This document shows positions 8,761 through 17,592 of a stretch of 64,000 bases of DNA, piece after piece. Every line of letters begins with the position of its first letter. Positions within the stretch are counted from its first letter, which is position 1. The notes below the pieces were generated by a model. The model saw nothing but the letters and a program-made list of their open reading frames with translations, did not search any database and was not told where the DNA came from. The stretch is from DASSUW01 sp963844205 (GTDB lineage: Bacteria > Actinomycetota > Thermoleophilia > Solirubrobacterales > Solirubrobacteraceae), in NCBI GenBank assembly GCA_963844205.1, contig CAWJNK010000015.1, positions 117,863 through 181,862 of the forward strand. Reading direction: 5' to 3'. The translations under genes and the position numbers were made by a program.

Positions 8761-11484
8761 ATGTCTAGATGCTTGCGGGCCGCAGCGGTCGCAGGGGCGA
8801 TCGTGGCGGCAGCAGCGTGCCCGGCGGTGGCGACCGCTCAGGTCGGCGCCGCGGATGCGCACGACATCGCGCTCGATTACGTGCGCGACAACCCGGGCGA
8901 CCTCGGCACGACGCGCGCCGACGTCGCCGAGCTGGCGGTGTTGGGCAGCTACAGAAGCTCGCACAACCGGGTCACCCACGTCAGCGTCAACCAGCGGCAC
9001 CGGGGGCTCGAGGTGTTCGGCGCCTACGCGACGGTGAACGTCGCCGCGGATCGCCGCGTCATCTTCGCCGGCGGCAGCCTCGTGCGCGGCGTCACGGGCG
9101 GCGCCGAGAGCGCCCGGCTGGACGCGCCCGGCGCCGTCAAGGCGGCGGCGAACGGGCTCGGCCTCCGCGAGCCGCGCGACCTGCGCGTGCTACGCCGGAC
9201 CGCGCGAGAGACCGTCCTGTCGGACGGCGGCATCTCGGCGGCACCGATCACGGCGCAGCTCGGCTACCAGCCGACCGGTAGCGGGCTCCAGCTGGCGTGG
9301 CACCTCACGATCGACGACGCGGCGGACGAGCACCTCTGGAGCGCGACCGTCGACGCCGCGACCGGGAAGCTGCTGAAGAAGGACGACTGGACCGACCACG
9401 ACAACCTCGACCAGCTCTCCGAGCGCGTCGGGCGGGCCGAGGTGGCGGCGGCGGCGTTCCAGCCCCCGTTCCCGGTCGCCGACGGCTCGAGCTACCGGGC
9501 GCTCGGCTTCCCGACCGAGAGCCCGAACGACGGCCCGCGGACGCTGATCGCGACGCCGGCCGACAGCGCGGCGTCGCCGTTCGGCTGGCACGACACCAAC
9601 GGCGCGACGGGGCCGGAGTTCACGATCGCGCGCGGCAATAACGCGCACGCGTACCTCGACCAGGACGACGACGAGGCCCCCGACTTCGGCGGCGACGTCG
9701 AGGGCGGGCAAGGCCTCGACTTCGACTTCCCGGCCGACCTGACGCAGCACGCGCAGGCCTACCGCCAGGCGGCGGTCGCGAACCTCTTCTACGCCAACAA
9801 CGTCATCCACGACGTGCTGTGGCGGTACGGGTTCGACGACGCGTCCGGCAACTTCCAGGTCAACAACTACGGCCGCGGCGGCACCGGCGGCGACTACGTC
9901 CGGGCCGAGGCGGCCGACGGCAGCGGCACCAACAACGCCAACTTCAACACCCCGGCGGCGGACGGCAACCCGCCGCGCATGCAGATGTACCTGTGGCCGG
10001 GGAACCAGCGCGGCCGCCAGAACCAGGTGGTCGTCAACGGCGTCGCCGAGTTCGGCGCCGGCTGGGCGCGGTTCGGGCCACCGGCCACGACCGCGGGCAC
10101 GAGCGGCACGATCAGGCTCGTGACCGGCGCCGGCAAGAACGCGAGCCAGGCCTGCGGCAAGCTGAACAGCCTCTCCGCCGGGACGATCGCGGTCGTCGAC
10201 GCGGGCGGCAAGTGCGACTTCCTCGCCAAGGTGCACAACGCCCAGGCCGCCGGGGCGAGCGCGGTGATCGTCGCCGACGACCAGACCGGCGACCCGCCGC
10301 CGAACCCGCCGATCCTCGGCGGCTCGTTCGTCGAGGCGCCGCCGACGGTCCCGGCCGTCAGCGTCACGCAGGCGGACGGCGCCGCGCTCAAGGCCGCCCT
10401 GCCGGCGTCGGGCAGCGTCCGCAAGCACCCCAACCACCCGGGCATCCGTGACGGTGACCTCGAGAACGGGATCATCATCCACGAGTACGGCCACGGCGTC
10501 TCGAACCGCCTCACCGGCGGCATCAAGACGCAGAACTGCCTGAGCGGCAACGAGCAGGCGGGGGAGGGCTGGAGCGACTACCTGGCGATCACGCTGCTGC
10601 TCGACCCGGCGCTCGACGATCCCAATCAGCCGCGCGGCATGGGCCCGTACGCGCTGTTCCAGCCGGACCGGCACGGCAACGGCATCCGCCCGCGACCGTA
10701 CACGCGCAACATGGCGATCCAGCCGTTCACGTACGACAGCATCAAGACCGGCGCCTGGATCAACGGGGCGTCGCTGGCGCTGCCGCACGGGCTGGGGCAC
10801 GGCTGGGCGGCCGTGCTGTGGGACCTCAACTGGGACCTGATCGACAAGTACGGGTTCAATGCGGACCTGTACGACCCGTGGGACAGCGGCGGCAACAACC
10901 GCGCGCTGCAGTACGTGATCGACGGGCTCAAGCTCCAGGGCTGCGGGCCCGGGCTGGTCGTCGCCAGCCGGGCGATCATCACCGCGGCCGACGAGCTGTC
11001 CGACGGCGCGGACACGTGCACCGCATGGGCGACGTTCGCCCGTCGCGGGCTCGGGTTCAGCGCCGTGCAGGGCACGACGAGCCGCAACGACAACAGCGAG
11101 GCGTTCGACACGCATCCGAGCTGCCGGCGCGACTTCCGGTCGCCGGCGACGCCGTACGGCTCGCTGACCACGGCCAACGCGGGGACGGCGGTGCCGCTGA
11201 AGTTCACCGCCGACGGGCAGACCGGGCTCGACGTGCTCGCAGCGTCGGGCTCGCCGTTCTCCCGGCGCGTGGACTGCTCGACGCTGCAGGTGCCGAGCTC
11301 CGGCGAGTTCATCACGCCGCGCGAGCTGCCGATCGCCACGGAGGGAGGGGCCCTGACCGTCGACTCGACGGGCCTCTACACGTATCCGTGGAAGACGCAG
11401 AGCGCGTGGGCCGGGACGTGCCGTGAGGTGGTCGTCACACGAGACGACGGCCGCCAGCACCGCGCGTTCTTCCGGTTCCAGTAG
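8761..11484 (+). CDS. secreted M36 (fungalysin-type) metallopeptidase with FTP prodomain and PA insert
   Basis: 907 aa, ATG preceded by GAGAGGGAGGG. Residues 1-27 are a signal peptide. A fungalysin/thermolysin propeptide region follows (H-R-G-L-E-V-F-G-A-Y near 80-90). The zinc motif HEYGHG sits at about 574-579 with a downstream glutamate in G-E-G-W-S-D-Y near 602 as third ligand, the M36 gluzincin arrangement. A protease-associated (PA) domain is inserted at about 445-555, before the active site. The C-terminal 130 residues form a separate beta-rich region. It is expected to be a secreted broad-range endopeptidase that self-processes its prodomain. Confidence 0.92.
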   Translation: MSRCLRAAAVAGAIVAAAACPAVATAQVGAADAHDIALDYVRDNPGDLGTTRADVAELAVLGSYRSSHNRVTHVSVNQRHRGLEVFGAYATVNVAADRRVIFAGGSLVRGVTGGAESARLDAPGAVKAAANGLGLREPRDLRVLRRTARETVLSDGGISAAPITAQLGYQPTGSGLQLAWHLTIDDAADEHLWSATVDAATGKLLKKDDWTDHDNLDQLSERVGRAEVAAAAFQPPFPVADGSSYRALGFPTESPNDGPRTLIATPADSAASPFGWHDTNGATGPEFTIARGNNAHAYLDQDDDEAPDFGGDVEGGQGLDFDFPADLTQHAQAYRQAAVANLFYANNVIHDVLWRYGFDDASGNFQVNNYGRGGTGGDYVRAEAADGSGTNNANFNTPAADGNPPRMQMYLWPGNQRGRQNQVVVNGVAEFGAGWARFGPPATTAGTSGTIRLVTGAGKNASQACGKLNSLSAGTIAVVDAGGKCDFLAKVHNAQAAGASAVIVADDQTGDPPPNPPILGGSFVEAPPTVPAVSVTQADGAALKAALPASGSVRKHPNHPGIRDGDLENGIIIHEYGHGVSNRLTGGIKTQNCLSGNEQAGEGWSDYLAITLLLDPALDDPNQPRGMGPYALFQPDRHGNGIRPRPYTRNMAIQPFTYDSIKTGAWINGASLALPHGLGHGWAAVLWDLNWDLIDKYGFNADLYDPWDSGGNNRALQYVIDGLKLQGCGPGLVVASRAIITAADELSDGADTCTAWATFARRGLGFSAVQGTTSRNDNSEAFDTHPSCRRDFRSPATPYGSLTTANAGTAVPLKFTADGQTGLDVLAASGSPFSRRVDCSTLQVPSSGEFITPRELPIATEGGALTVDSTGLYTYPWKTQSAWAGTCREVVVTRDDGRQHRAFFRFQ

Positions 11485-12865
11485 CGCGGGACTGCGGGGC
11501 GCCCGGATCCCGGGCGCCCCGCAGACCTTCGAAATGGCGCGCGCACAGGCGGAGCCGGCGGGCGTCCCACACCATGTAGGTCCCGAGCACGAGCTGGACG
11601 AGGCTGCGCCAGACGTCCTCCCAGCGGTCGCGCACCTGCACGAAGGCGAGCAGCAGGCGCAGCCGGGGCGCGGGGCGCGCCGCACGCGAGACGAGGACGC
11701 ACGGGCCGCGGTTCGGGATCGAGCGCGTGTGCGAGGCGGAGGAGGCGAGCGCGAAACGCCGCAGCACCTCGCGGGTCGCCGCCCGCATCGCGACCGGCGC
11801 GATCCCGCGCGCCGGGCACGGGCGGTTGCCGGCGACGCCGAACGGGATGAAGGCGGCGTCGTGGTGCGAGCGCCCCTCCCACCGCTCCGGCCGGAACACA
11901 TCCGGGTCGTCGTAGCCGGTGCGGTGGTAGGCGGGGTAGTTGAAGCAGAGCACGGAGCCCGGCGGGATCGTGTGCCCGTCGACCGCGATGTCCGCGGACG
12001 TGATCCGATGGGCGATGCCGAACAGCGGATACAGCCGCAGCGTCTCGTCGAGCACGCGGTCGAGGTGGCGCACGTCGTCGGGCGCGGCGGCCGCTCGCTC
12101 CTGCGCGTCGCGGTGCTGGGCCAGGACCATGAGCAGATGCGCCATCGCCTCCGACATCTGCACGACGGCGGTGTTGAAGAACGTGCCCTGCAGGTACAGC
12201 GCCCGCTCCCGGGTCGACAGGCCGCCGGGCAGCGGCTGCTGCGGCTCGGGACCGTGCTCGAGGCGGTCGACCAGGTACTCCGTGAGCCGGTGGCGGCGGC
12301 CCATGTGCCGCACGCCCGTGCACTTGAGCGCGGTGACGACGTCGTTCGCGTTGCCGACGATCAGCTCGCGCGCGTGGCGCGGGCAGCGCTCGCCGAACAC
12401 GAGCTCGTACGCGAACTCGGCCCAGATCGGCATCATCAGGTCGCGGAGCCGGACGAGCCGTAGAGCGGTGACCGGCCGCTCGTCGAGCACCCGGGCCGTG
12501 CAGTCCGCCGCCAGCGCCTCGACCGTCGCGTGCGGCCGGGCCAGCAGCCGGCGCGTGGTGCGCGCGACCTCGTCGTAGCGGGGTCCCGGCTCGAGGTGCT
12601 CCTGGTGGAGCTCGGGCCCGGGCGACAGCCAGTACCAGAACAGGTCCGACAGCGCCGCGCCGCGGCTGCGGCCGTTAGCGGCCGGGTGCGCGTACACCTC
12701 CTCGAAGTGCGCGGCGTCGACCGCCCGCCCGGGGATCTCGACCGCCTCGTCACCTCCCGCATGCGTGAAGATGCGCACGCGCAGCCCGACGATGGCGCCC
12801 GGGAGCCAATACGGGAGGCTCGCAAGCGCCAGCGTCCCGGCGGCGGCACGCGCGCGCGTCACCAC
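11435..12865 (-). CDS. cytochrome P450-like protein, divergent
   Basis: 476 aa. P450 hallmarks in the C-terminal half are the K-helix E-T-L-R, the F-R-P-E-R-W PERF-like motif and a heme loop with the Cys ligand (PFGVAGNRPCPARG). The loop has one residue more than the usual FxxGxRxCxG, and the glycine after Cys is replaced (CPA). The I-helix reads G-T-F-F-N-T-A instead of A-G-x-D/E-T, so oxygen activation may be unusual. The GTG start (12865 or 12862) overlaps the end of the hydroxyacid oxidase gene, implying coupled translation. The frame runs through a strong hairpin and overlaps the 3' end of the convergent M36 gene by 50 bp; the last 40 or so residues look non-conserved. Confidence 0.75.
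   Translation of the reverse strand: MVTRARAAAGTLALASLPYWLPGAIVGLRVRIFTHAGGDEAVEIPGRAVDAAHFEEVYAHPAANGRSRGAALSDLFWYWLSPGPELHQEHLEPGPRYDEVARTTRRLLARPHATVEALAADCTARVLDERPVTALRLVRLRDLMMPIWAEFAYELVFGERCPRHARELIVGNANDVVTALKCTGVRHMGRRHRLTEYLVDRLEHGPEPQQPLPGGLSTRERALYLQGTFFNTAVVQMSEAMAHLLMVLAQHRDAQERAAAAPDDVRHLDRVLDETLRLYPLFGIAHRITSADIAVDGHTIPPGSVLCFNYPAYHRTGYDDPDVFRPERWEGRSHHDAAFIPFGVAGNRPCPARGIAPVAMRAATREVLRRFALASSASHTRSIPNRGPCVLVSRAARPAPRLRLLLAFVQVRDRWEDVWRSLVQLVLGTYMVWDARRLRLCARHFEGLRGARDPGAPQSRATGTGRTRGAGGRRLV
11492..11524. terminator. Strong hairpin, probable terminator for the M36 gene
   Basis: A perfect 15-bp inverted repeat (CTGCGGGGCGCCCGG and complement) around a 3-nt loop begins 7 nt after the M36 stop at 11484. 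It lies inside the 3' end of the convergent P450 reading frame, so it would also affect transcripts from the other side. Confidence 0.7.
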
Positions 12866-13914
12866 GGCTCCTCCACCCTCGCCACGTGCAACAGGTCGCG
12901 GTCGGCCTGCGCCGGGGAGTCGCAGCCGCACAGGACGAGCGCGCGCTCGAGCTCGGCGCGCAGCAGCTCGAGCACGTGCCGCACGCCGGGCTCGCCGGCG
13001 ACGGCGAGCCCCCACAGCACGGGCCGCCCGATGCCGACCGCGGTCGCGCCGAGTGCGCACGCCTTGACGACGTCGGTCCCACGGCGGACTCCGCCGTCCA
13101 TCAGCAGCGGCACGTCGCCCCCGACCGCGTCGACGATCGCGGGGAGCAGGTCGACGGCCGCCGGCATGCCGTCGAGCTGGCGGCCGCCGTGGTTGGAGAC
13201 GACGATCGCGTCGACGCCGGCCGCGACGGCGATCCGGGCGTCCTCGGGGTGCACGACGCCCTTCAGCGCGATCGGGAGCATGGTGGTGGCTCGGAGCCAC
13301 TCGACGTGCTCCCACGAGAGATCCGGCGTGAAGACGAACCGCCGCGGCGGGCCGTCGCCGTCGCGCATGTTCTCGCAGCACATCCCCTCCGGAAGCTTGG
13401 TGAAGCCGTGGCGCAGGTCGCGCTCGCGACGGCCGAACACCGGCGAGTCGGCGCTGACGACCAGCGCTGCGCAGCCGGCCGCCTCCGCCCGCCGGACCAC
13501 CGCCTCCGTGAAGCCCAGGTCGGGCTGGATGTAGAGCTGGAACCACGGCCCGGGGACCGCCGCCGCGATCTCCTCGATCGCGACGGTGGACGCCATGCTG
13601 GCGATCATCACCGTGCCGGCGGTCGCCGCCGCGCGCGCGGTGGCGCGCTCGCCGTCCGTATCCGCGAGCCGATGGAAGGCGGTCGGCGCGATCACGACCG
13701 GCATCGAGGCGCGGGAGCCGAGCAGCTCGACCTCGAGTCGCGGCCGACCGCCGCCGCGCAGCACGCGCGGGACCAGGCCGATGCGCGCGAAGGCCGCCTC
13801 GTTGGCCCGCAGCGTCAGCTCGTCGTCGGCGCCGCCCGCGAAGAAGTCGTACACGGCTGGGTCGAGGCGCTCGCGCGCCTGCTGCTCGAGCTCACGCAGC
13901 GACAGTGCCTGCAT
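12859..13914 (-). CDS. FMN-dependent alpha-hydroxyacid oxidase/dehydrogenase
   Basis: 351 aa, the normal length for the lactate/glycolate oxidase family (TIM barrel, FMN). Visible family motifs are V-Y-D-F-F-A-G-G-A-D-D-E near the N-terminus, A-P-T-A-F-H, W-F-Q-L-Y, and the active-site S-N-H-G-G-R-Q-L-D with the catalytic His and substrate-binding Arg, followed by D-G-G-V-R-R-G-T-D and G-R-P-V-L-W-G. It should oxidise a 2-hydroxyacid to the 2-oxoacid, passing electrons to oxygen or another acceptor; the substrate cannot be read. The start overlaps the upstream flavoprotein by 23 nt and the end overlaps the P450 start, so all three form one operon. Confidence 0.9.
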   Translation of the reverse strand: MQALSLRELEQQARERLDPAVYDFFAGGADDELTLRANEAAFARIGLVPRVLRGGGRPRLEVELLGSRASMPVVIAPTAFHRLADTDGERATARAAATAGTVMIASMASTVAIEEIAAAVPGPWFQLYIQPDLGFTEAVVRRAEAAGCAALVVSADSPVFGRRERDLRHGFTKLPEGMCCENMRDGDGPPRRFVFTPDLSWEHVEWLRATTMLPIALKGVVHPEDARIAVAAGVDAIVVSNHGGRQLDGMPAAVDLLPAIVDAVGGDVPLLMDGGVRRGTDVVKACALGATAVGIGRPVLWGLAVAGEPGVRHVLELLRAELERALVLCGCDSPAQADRDLLHVARVEEPW

Positions 13915-15445
13915 CCGATGCCTCCGCGAAGAACTCCTTCAGCGGCAGGCGGTGCCCGGGGCCGGTCCACTCGTTCTCGAGGTTCTCGGTCACGTGGTGC
14001 TCCGCGACCAGCTCTCCGTGCCGGTGGCAGCGCACCACCGGATGCAGGTACCGCCCTTCGGCGGCGCGCTCGGCGTCGGACTGCGCGATGCGGCCCACCG
14101 ACACGTCGAACGGATCGACCATCTCGTGATCAGGCCCGTACTCGAGCGTGATCGTGAAGTACAGCTCGGGCGGGCTCGCATGCACGTAGTCGAGCGGCAG
14201 CTCCTCGTAGTAGCGAGCGCCGCCCGGCTCGACGACGATCAGGTCGCACATGAACGCGAACTGCTGCCACAGCGCGGACGTGCGGTTCACGCGGGCGATG
14301 ACAGCCTCCATCAGCGTCTCGGGGTCGGGCGCGAGAACGGCGTGCGGCCACTCGACGCCGTGGTACTTGCGCTCGAGCATCCGGTGCAGCGCCCGCACGC
14401 CGTAGCGGTAGCCGTGGATGAACCCGCTGGTGGAGCGCTTGAAGTCGCGCACCTGCATCAGCGTGCCGGCGAAGTACAGGCCAGGCACGTTGGTCGACTC
14501 CCACTCGGGCGTCTGGGCCGGGAAGCGGTCGTCGATCACGAGCTCCGGGCGGCAGTTGTCGTCGAAGATCGCGGGGTCGAACCGGAACCCCGTGCAGACG
14601 ATCACGCGGTCGTACGGCAGGTCGCGCGTGACCTCGTTCGCGCGCGCGAAGCTGACGGTGACGAGGTAGCCGCCGTCGCGGCGCTCGATCCGCTGCACGG
14701 TCCCGTCGAGCAGCGCGTTCTGGGACTTGAGCTGGTACGTGTCGAGCAGGTTGTTGTTGACCGCCCGCAGGTGCCCGACGTAGTGGGATCGCCAGGCCAT
14801 CCGCAGCGACGCGGGGCCCGCGACGTGGATGACTGCCGCCGTCTCGATCAGGTTGTCGGCGGTCTCGAACGCGGAGTTGCCCTTGCCGATCACGAGCACG
14901 CGCTGGTCGAGGAAGTCGCGCGGGTCGACGGAGACCTCGCCGTAGCGCTCCGCCGTCTCGATGCCGGGGATCGGCGGGATGTAGGGGCGGGTGACGCCGC
15001 TGGCCACGATCACGCGCCGCGCGCGGTGGGTGCCGCCGCTCTCGTCGGTCAGGAGGAAGCCGCCGTCCTCGCGCGCCACCGAGCGGACGCGCGTGCCGTA
15101 GACGATGCGCAGCCGCAGGGTGGCGGCGTAGTCCGCGAGATAGCGGACCATGTCGTCGGCGTCGGGGAAGTAGCGCTCCGTGTAGCGCGTGAACAGCAGG
15201 CGCGGGTCGTCCGACAGGAGCGAGTTCCAGTCCATCCGCAGGTTGAGCTCCGGGTCGTCCCAGCCGGTGTGGGGCTTGTTGATGGAGATCAGCCGCCGGT
15301 GGCGCGGGAACGTGCGGAAGAAGCCGCCGGGAGCGGGTCCGGCCTCGAGGATCGCGTAGTCCCGGCCCGCCTGCTGGAGGTGGTGGCCGAGTTGGAGCCC
15401 AGCCGGGCCGGCGCCGACGATGAGGTAGTCGGTCCCCGTTCCCAC
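13892..15445 (-). CDS. FAD-dependent monooxygenase-like protein, FOXRED2-like
   Basis: 517 aa. The N-terminal GAGPAG dinucleotide-binding motif is at about 11-16 (FAD) and a second one, G-K-G-N-S-A-F-E, near 190 (NADPH). The segment D-D-P-E-L-N-L-R-x-D-W-N-S-L-L followed by R-Y-F-P-D-A-D-D resembles the FOXRED2/flavin-monooxygenase-like group rather than classical Baeyer-Villiger enzymes. A C-terminal domain of about 130 residues is beta-rich. The GTG start has a TATAGC element 5 nt upstream and no Shine-Dalgarno, so the mRNA may be leaderless. It is first in an operon with the hydroxyacid oxidase and P450, which suggests successive oxidations of one small molecule. Confidence 0.82.
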   Translation of the reverse strand: MGTGTDYLIVGAGPAGLQLGHHLQQAGRDYAILEAGPAPGGFFRTFPRHRRLISINKPHTGWDDPELNLRMDWNSLLSDDPRLLFTRYTERYFPDADDMVRYLADYAATLRLRIVYGTRVRSVAREDGGFLLTDESGGTHRARRVIVASGVTRPYIPPIPGIETAERYGEVSVDPRDFLDQRVLVIGKGNSAFETADNLIETAAVIHVAGPASLRMAWRSHYVGHLRAVNNNLLDTYQLKSQNALLDGTVQRIERRDGGYLVTVSFARANEVTRDLPYDRVIVCTGFRFDPAIFDDNCRPELVIDDRFPAQTPEWESTNVPGLYFAGTLMQVRDFKRSTSGFIHGYRYGVRALHRMLERKYHGVEWPHAVLAPDPETLMEAVIARVNRTSALWQQFAFMCDLIVVEPGGARYYEELPLDYVHASPPELYFTITLEYGPDHEMVDPFDVSVGRIAQSDAERAAEGRYLHPVVRCHRHGELVAEHHVTENLENEWTGPGHRLPLKEFFAEASDAGTVAA

Positions 15446-15539
15446 GGGACGCTATACGTGCCGGCGCGCGCGATGGTTCGGCATCGTCGCGGCTCGAACC
15501 GGCGCCTGCCGGCGCGCGTATGCATCCACCGGAGGGTCG

Positions 15540-16866
15540 ATGGATACCGACGCGCTACTCGCGCACGTACTGATCCAGCTGGCCGTGATCGTCGGCTTCG
15601 CGCGCCTCGGCGGCATCGCCGCCAGGAGGTTGGGGCAGCCGGTCGTCTGCGGCGAGATCGCGGCCGGCCTGATCCTCGGCCCGTCGGTCCTGGGCAACTT
15701 CCTGCCCGGCGTCTCGGCGGAGATCTTCAGCAAGGACACCGCCGAGGCGTTCACCGCGCTGAGCGAGCTCGGACTGGTCCTGCTCCTCTTCGTCATCGGA
15801 ATCGACTTCGACTTCCAGCACCTGAAGGTGCACAAGGGCAAGCCGTTCGTCGTGTCGGCGGTGGGCATCACCCTGCCGTTCGCGCTCGGGCTCGGCGTCG
15901 GGCCTCCTGATCCACTCCGACGTGGCGCCGGACATCGACAAGCTGACGTTCGCGCTGTTCATCGCGCTCACGCTGTCGATCACCGCGTTGCCGATCCTTG
16001 GCCGGATCCTGATCGAGTTCGGACTCAACCGGGCGCCGCTGGGCGTGCTGACGATCACCTCGGCGGCGCTCGACGACGCCGTCGGATGGATCCTGCTCGC
16101 CCTCGTGACCAGCATCGCCACCACCGGCGCCGACTGGGGCAAGGCCGGACTGATGATGGTGGAGACGATCGCCTACGCGGTGTTCATCTTCGTGATCGCT
16201 CGTCCGACGCTGAAGCGCTGGGCGCGATCGGCGGTGCGCCGCGGTAACGGCGTCCTGGGCCTCAACGACCTGGCGGCGCTGCTCGTGATGCTCCTGTGCT
16301 CGGGGCTCATCACCCACGAGATCGGGATCTTCGCGATCTTCGGCGCGTTCATGCTCGGCGCGGTCTTCCACGACGAACCCGAGTTCCGGCAGGCGGTGCT
16401 CGCGAAGCTCAGCGACTTCGTGACGGTGTTCTTCCTGCCGATCTTCTTCACCTACACGGGCCTGCGCACCGACATCGGGTCGATGAGCGGCGTGCTGCTG
16501 TGGGCGATGTGCGGCCTGGTCGTGGCCGCCGGCATCGCGGGCAAGCTCGGCGGGTGCACGCTCGCGGCTCGCGCCACAGGCCTGCCGTGGCGCGACTCCT
16601 ACATGGTCGGCGTGCTGATGAACGCGCGCGCCCTGATGGCGCTGATCGTGATCAACGTCGGCCTGAATGCCGGCATCCTCAACTCGACGGCGTTCTTCAT
16701 GCTCGTGACGATGGCCGTGATCACGACGTTCATGACCGCCCCGCTGCTGCGGCTCGGGCTGAAGAAGGCGCCGGAGACGTCGCTGGCGCACATCCCCGAG
16801 CCGGTCCCGCGCCGGCCGGAGCAGGCGCGGCCGGTCGTCCCGGCTCTCAGCGGCCCCGGAGGATAG
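15540..16866 (+). pseudogene. CPA2-type cation:proton antiporter (KefB/NhaS3-like), frameshifted
   Basis: The frame starting at ATG 15540 (GGAGGG ribosome site) encodes the first transmembrane helices of a monovalent cation:proton antiporter 2 protein (G-Q-P-V-V-C-G-E-I-A-A-G, then G-L-V-L-L-L-F-V-I-G). It leaves the family after G-L-G-V near 15899. The rest (L-L-I-H-S-D-V-A-P-D onward, about 320 aa) continues in the +1 frame to 16866. One extra G in the GGG at 15900-15902 explains the switch; removing it gives one protein of about 440 aa, the usual transporter domain length, without a regulatory TrkA domain. Either a real inactivating insertion or a sequencing error. Confidence 0.8.
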
Positions 16867-17592
16867 GCCGAGGAGGCGGCGCGGGCGTTTGCGGTGCCAG
16901 GCGGCGCGTTCGTTGCTCTCGGGGAAGGGCTGGTCGGGGATGGGGGTGCCGAGGAACTCGCACAAGGACGGCCATCCTTGGCGGACGTCGAAGACCAGCA
17001 GGCGATCGGGCGGGATCGTGGCCTTCACGTCGGCTACGTGGTTCTCGAAGACCTCGATGGCGTGCGCGCGGTCGTCGATCTGGCCGTCGAAGACGCGGTC
17101 GAAGATCGTCGCCTTGGCCATGCGTGGGTAGAGCGCGAAGTCCGGGGCGCGGCGTGCCACGAGCCGCCGGATCACGCGGCGGCGCAGCGGCAGCGGGCGG
17201 CGCTCGGCGAGTGCTCTGGCGAAGATGGTCTCGCTGACGCTGTCGTACCAGCGGTCGGGGTCGCGGACGGTGAGGATGACCTTCGCCTCGGGGTAGTGCT
17301 CGGCAAGCTCCCGCCAGTACGCGGCGGCGGGCCAGTCCACCGCGGCCTGGAAACCGGTGAACACCTCGTCCCAGCCGGGGCCGCGGCCCTCCCCGATCTC
17401 CAGCCACTGGCGGACCCGGTAGGGCTCCGCGATCACCGTGGACATGTGGTAGCAGGGGGCGTGGCCCAGCAGCTCCAGCGCCGCCTTCAGCGACTGCGTG
17501 CCTGTTCGGCCGAACCCCGCGCCGATGGCCTTCACCGTCGTGCTCGCGAGAACCTTCGGGGTCGATGCCGCGTACTTCGCGGTGAACGGCAT
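16847..17592 (-). CDS. sulfotransferase-like protein (Sulfotransfer_4 type), C-terminus unclear
   Basis: The N-terminal part matches the family: V-K-A-I-G-A-G-F-G-R-T-G-T-Q-S-L-K-A-A-L is the PAPS 5'-phosphosulfate loop, and V-R-D-P-D-R-W-Y-D-S the second PAPS-binding motif. Homology fades about residue 240 at P-F-P-E-S-N-E-R, where such proteins end. In this frame no stop occurs until 15868, a further 330 codons lying antisense to the antiporter, whereas a neighbouring frame stops at 16847. The 3' boundary given is therefore an estimate, assuming a small indel. The start is also uncertain: ATG 17592 shares a CATG with the divergent ligase gene, while the domain could start at GTG 17535. Confidence 0.6.

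Noticed and set aside
9190..11901. A 903-aa minus-strand open frame over the M36 peptidase
   Set aside because: It has no recognisable domain and lies opposite a peptidase with clear zinc motifs; it is a shadow of third-position GC.
12530..15910. Long plus-strand frames opposite the oxidoreductase operon
   Set aside because: All family motifs (SNHGGRQLD, GAGPAG, heme loop) are on the minus strand with overlapping starts and stops.
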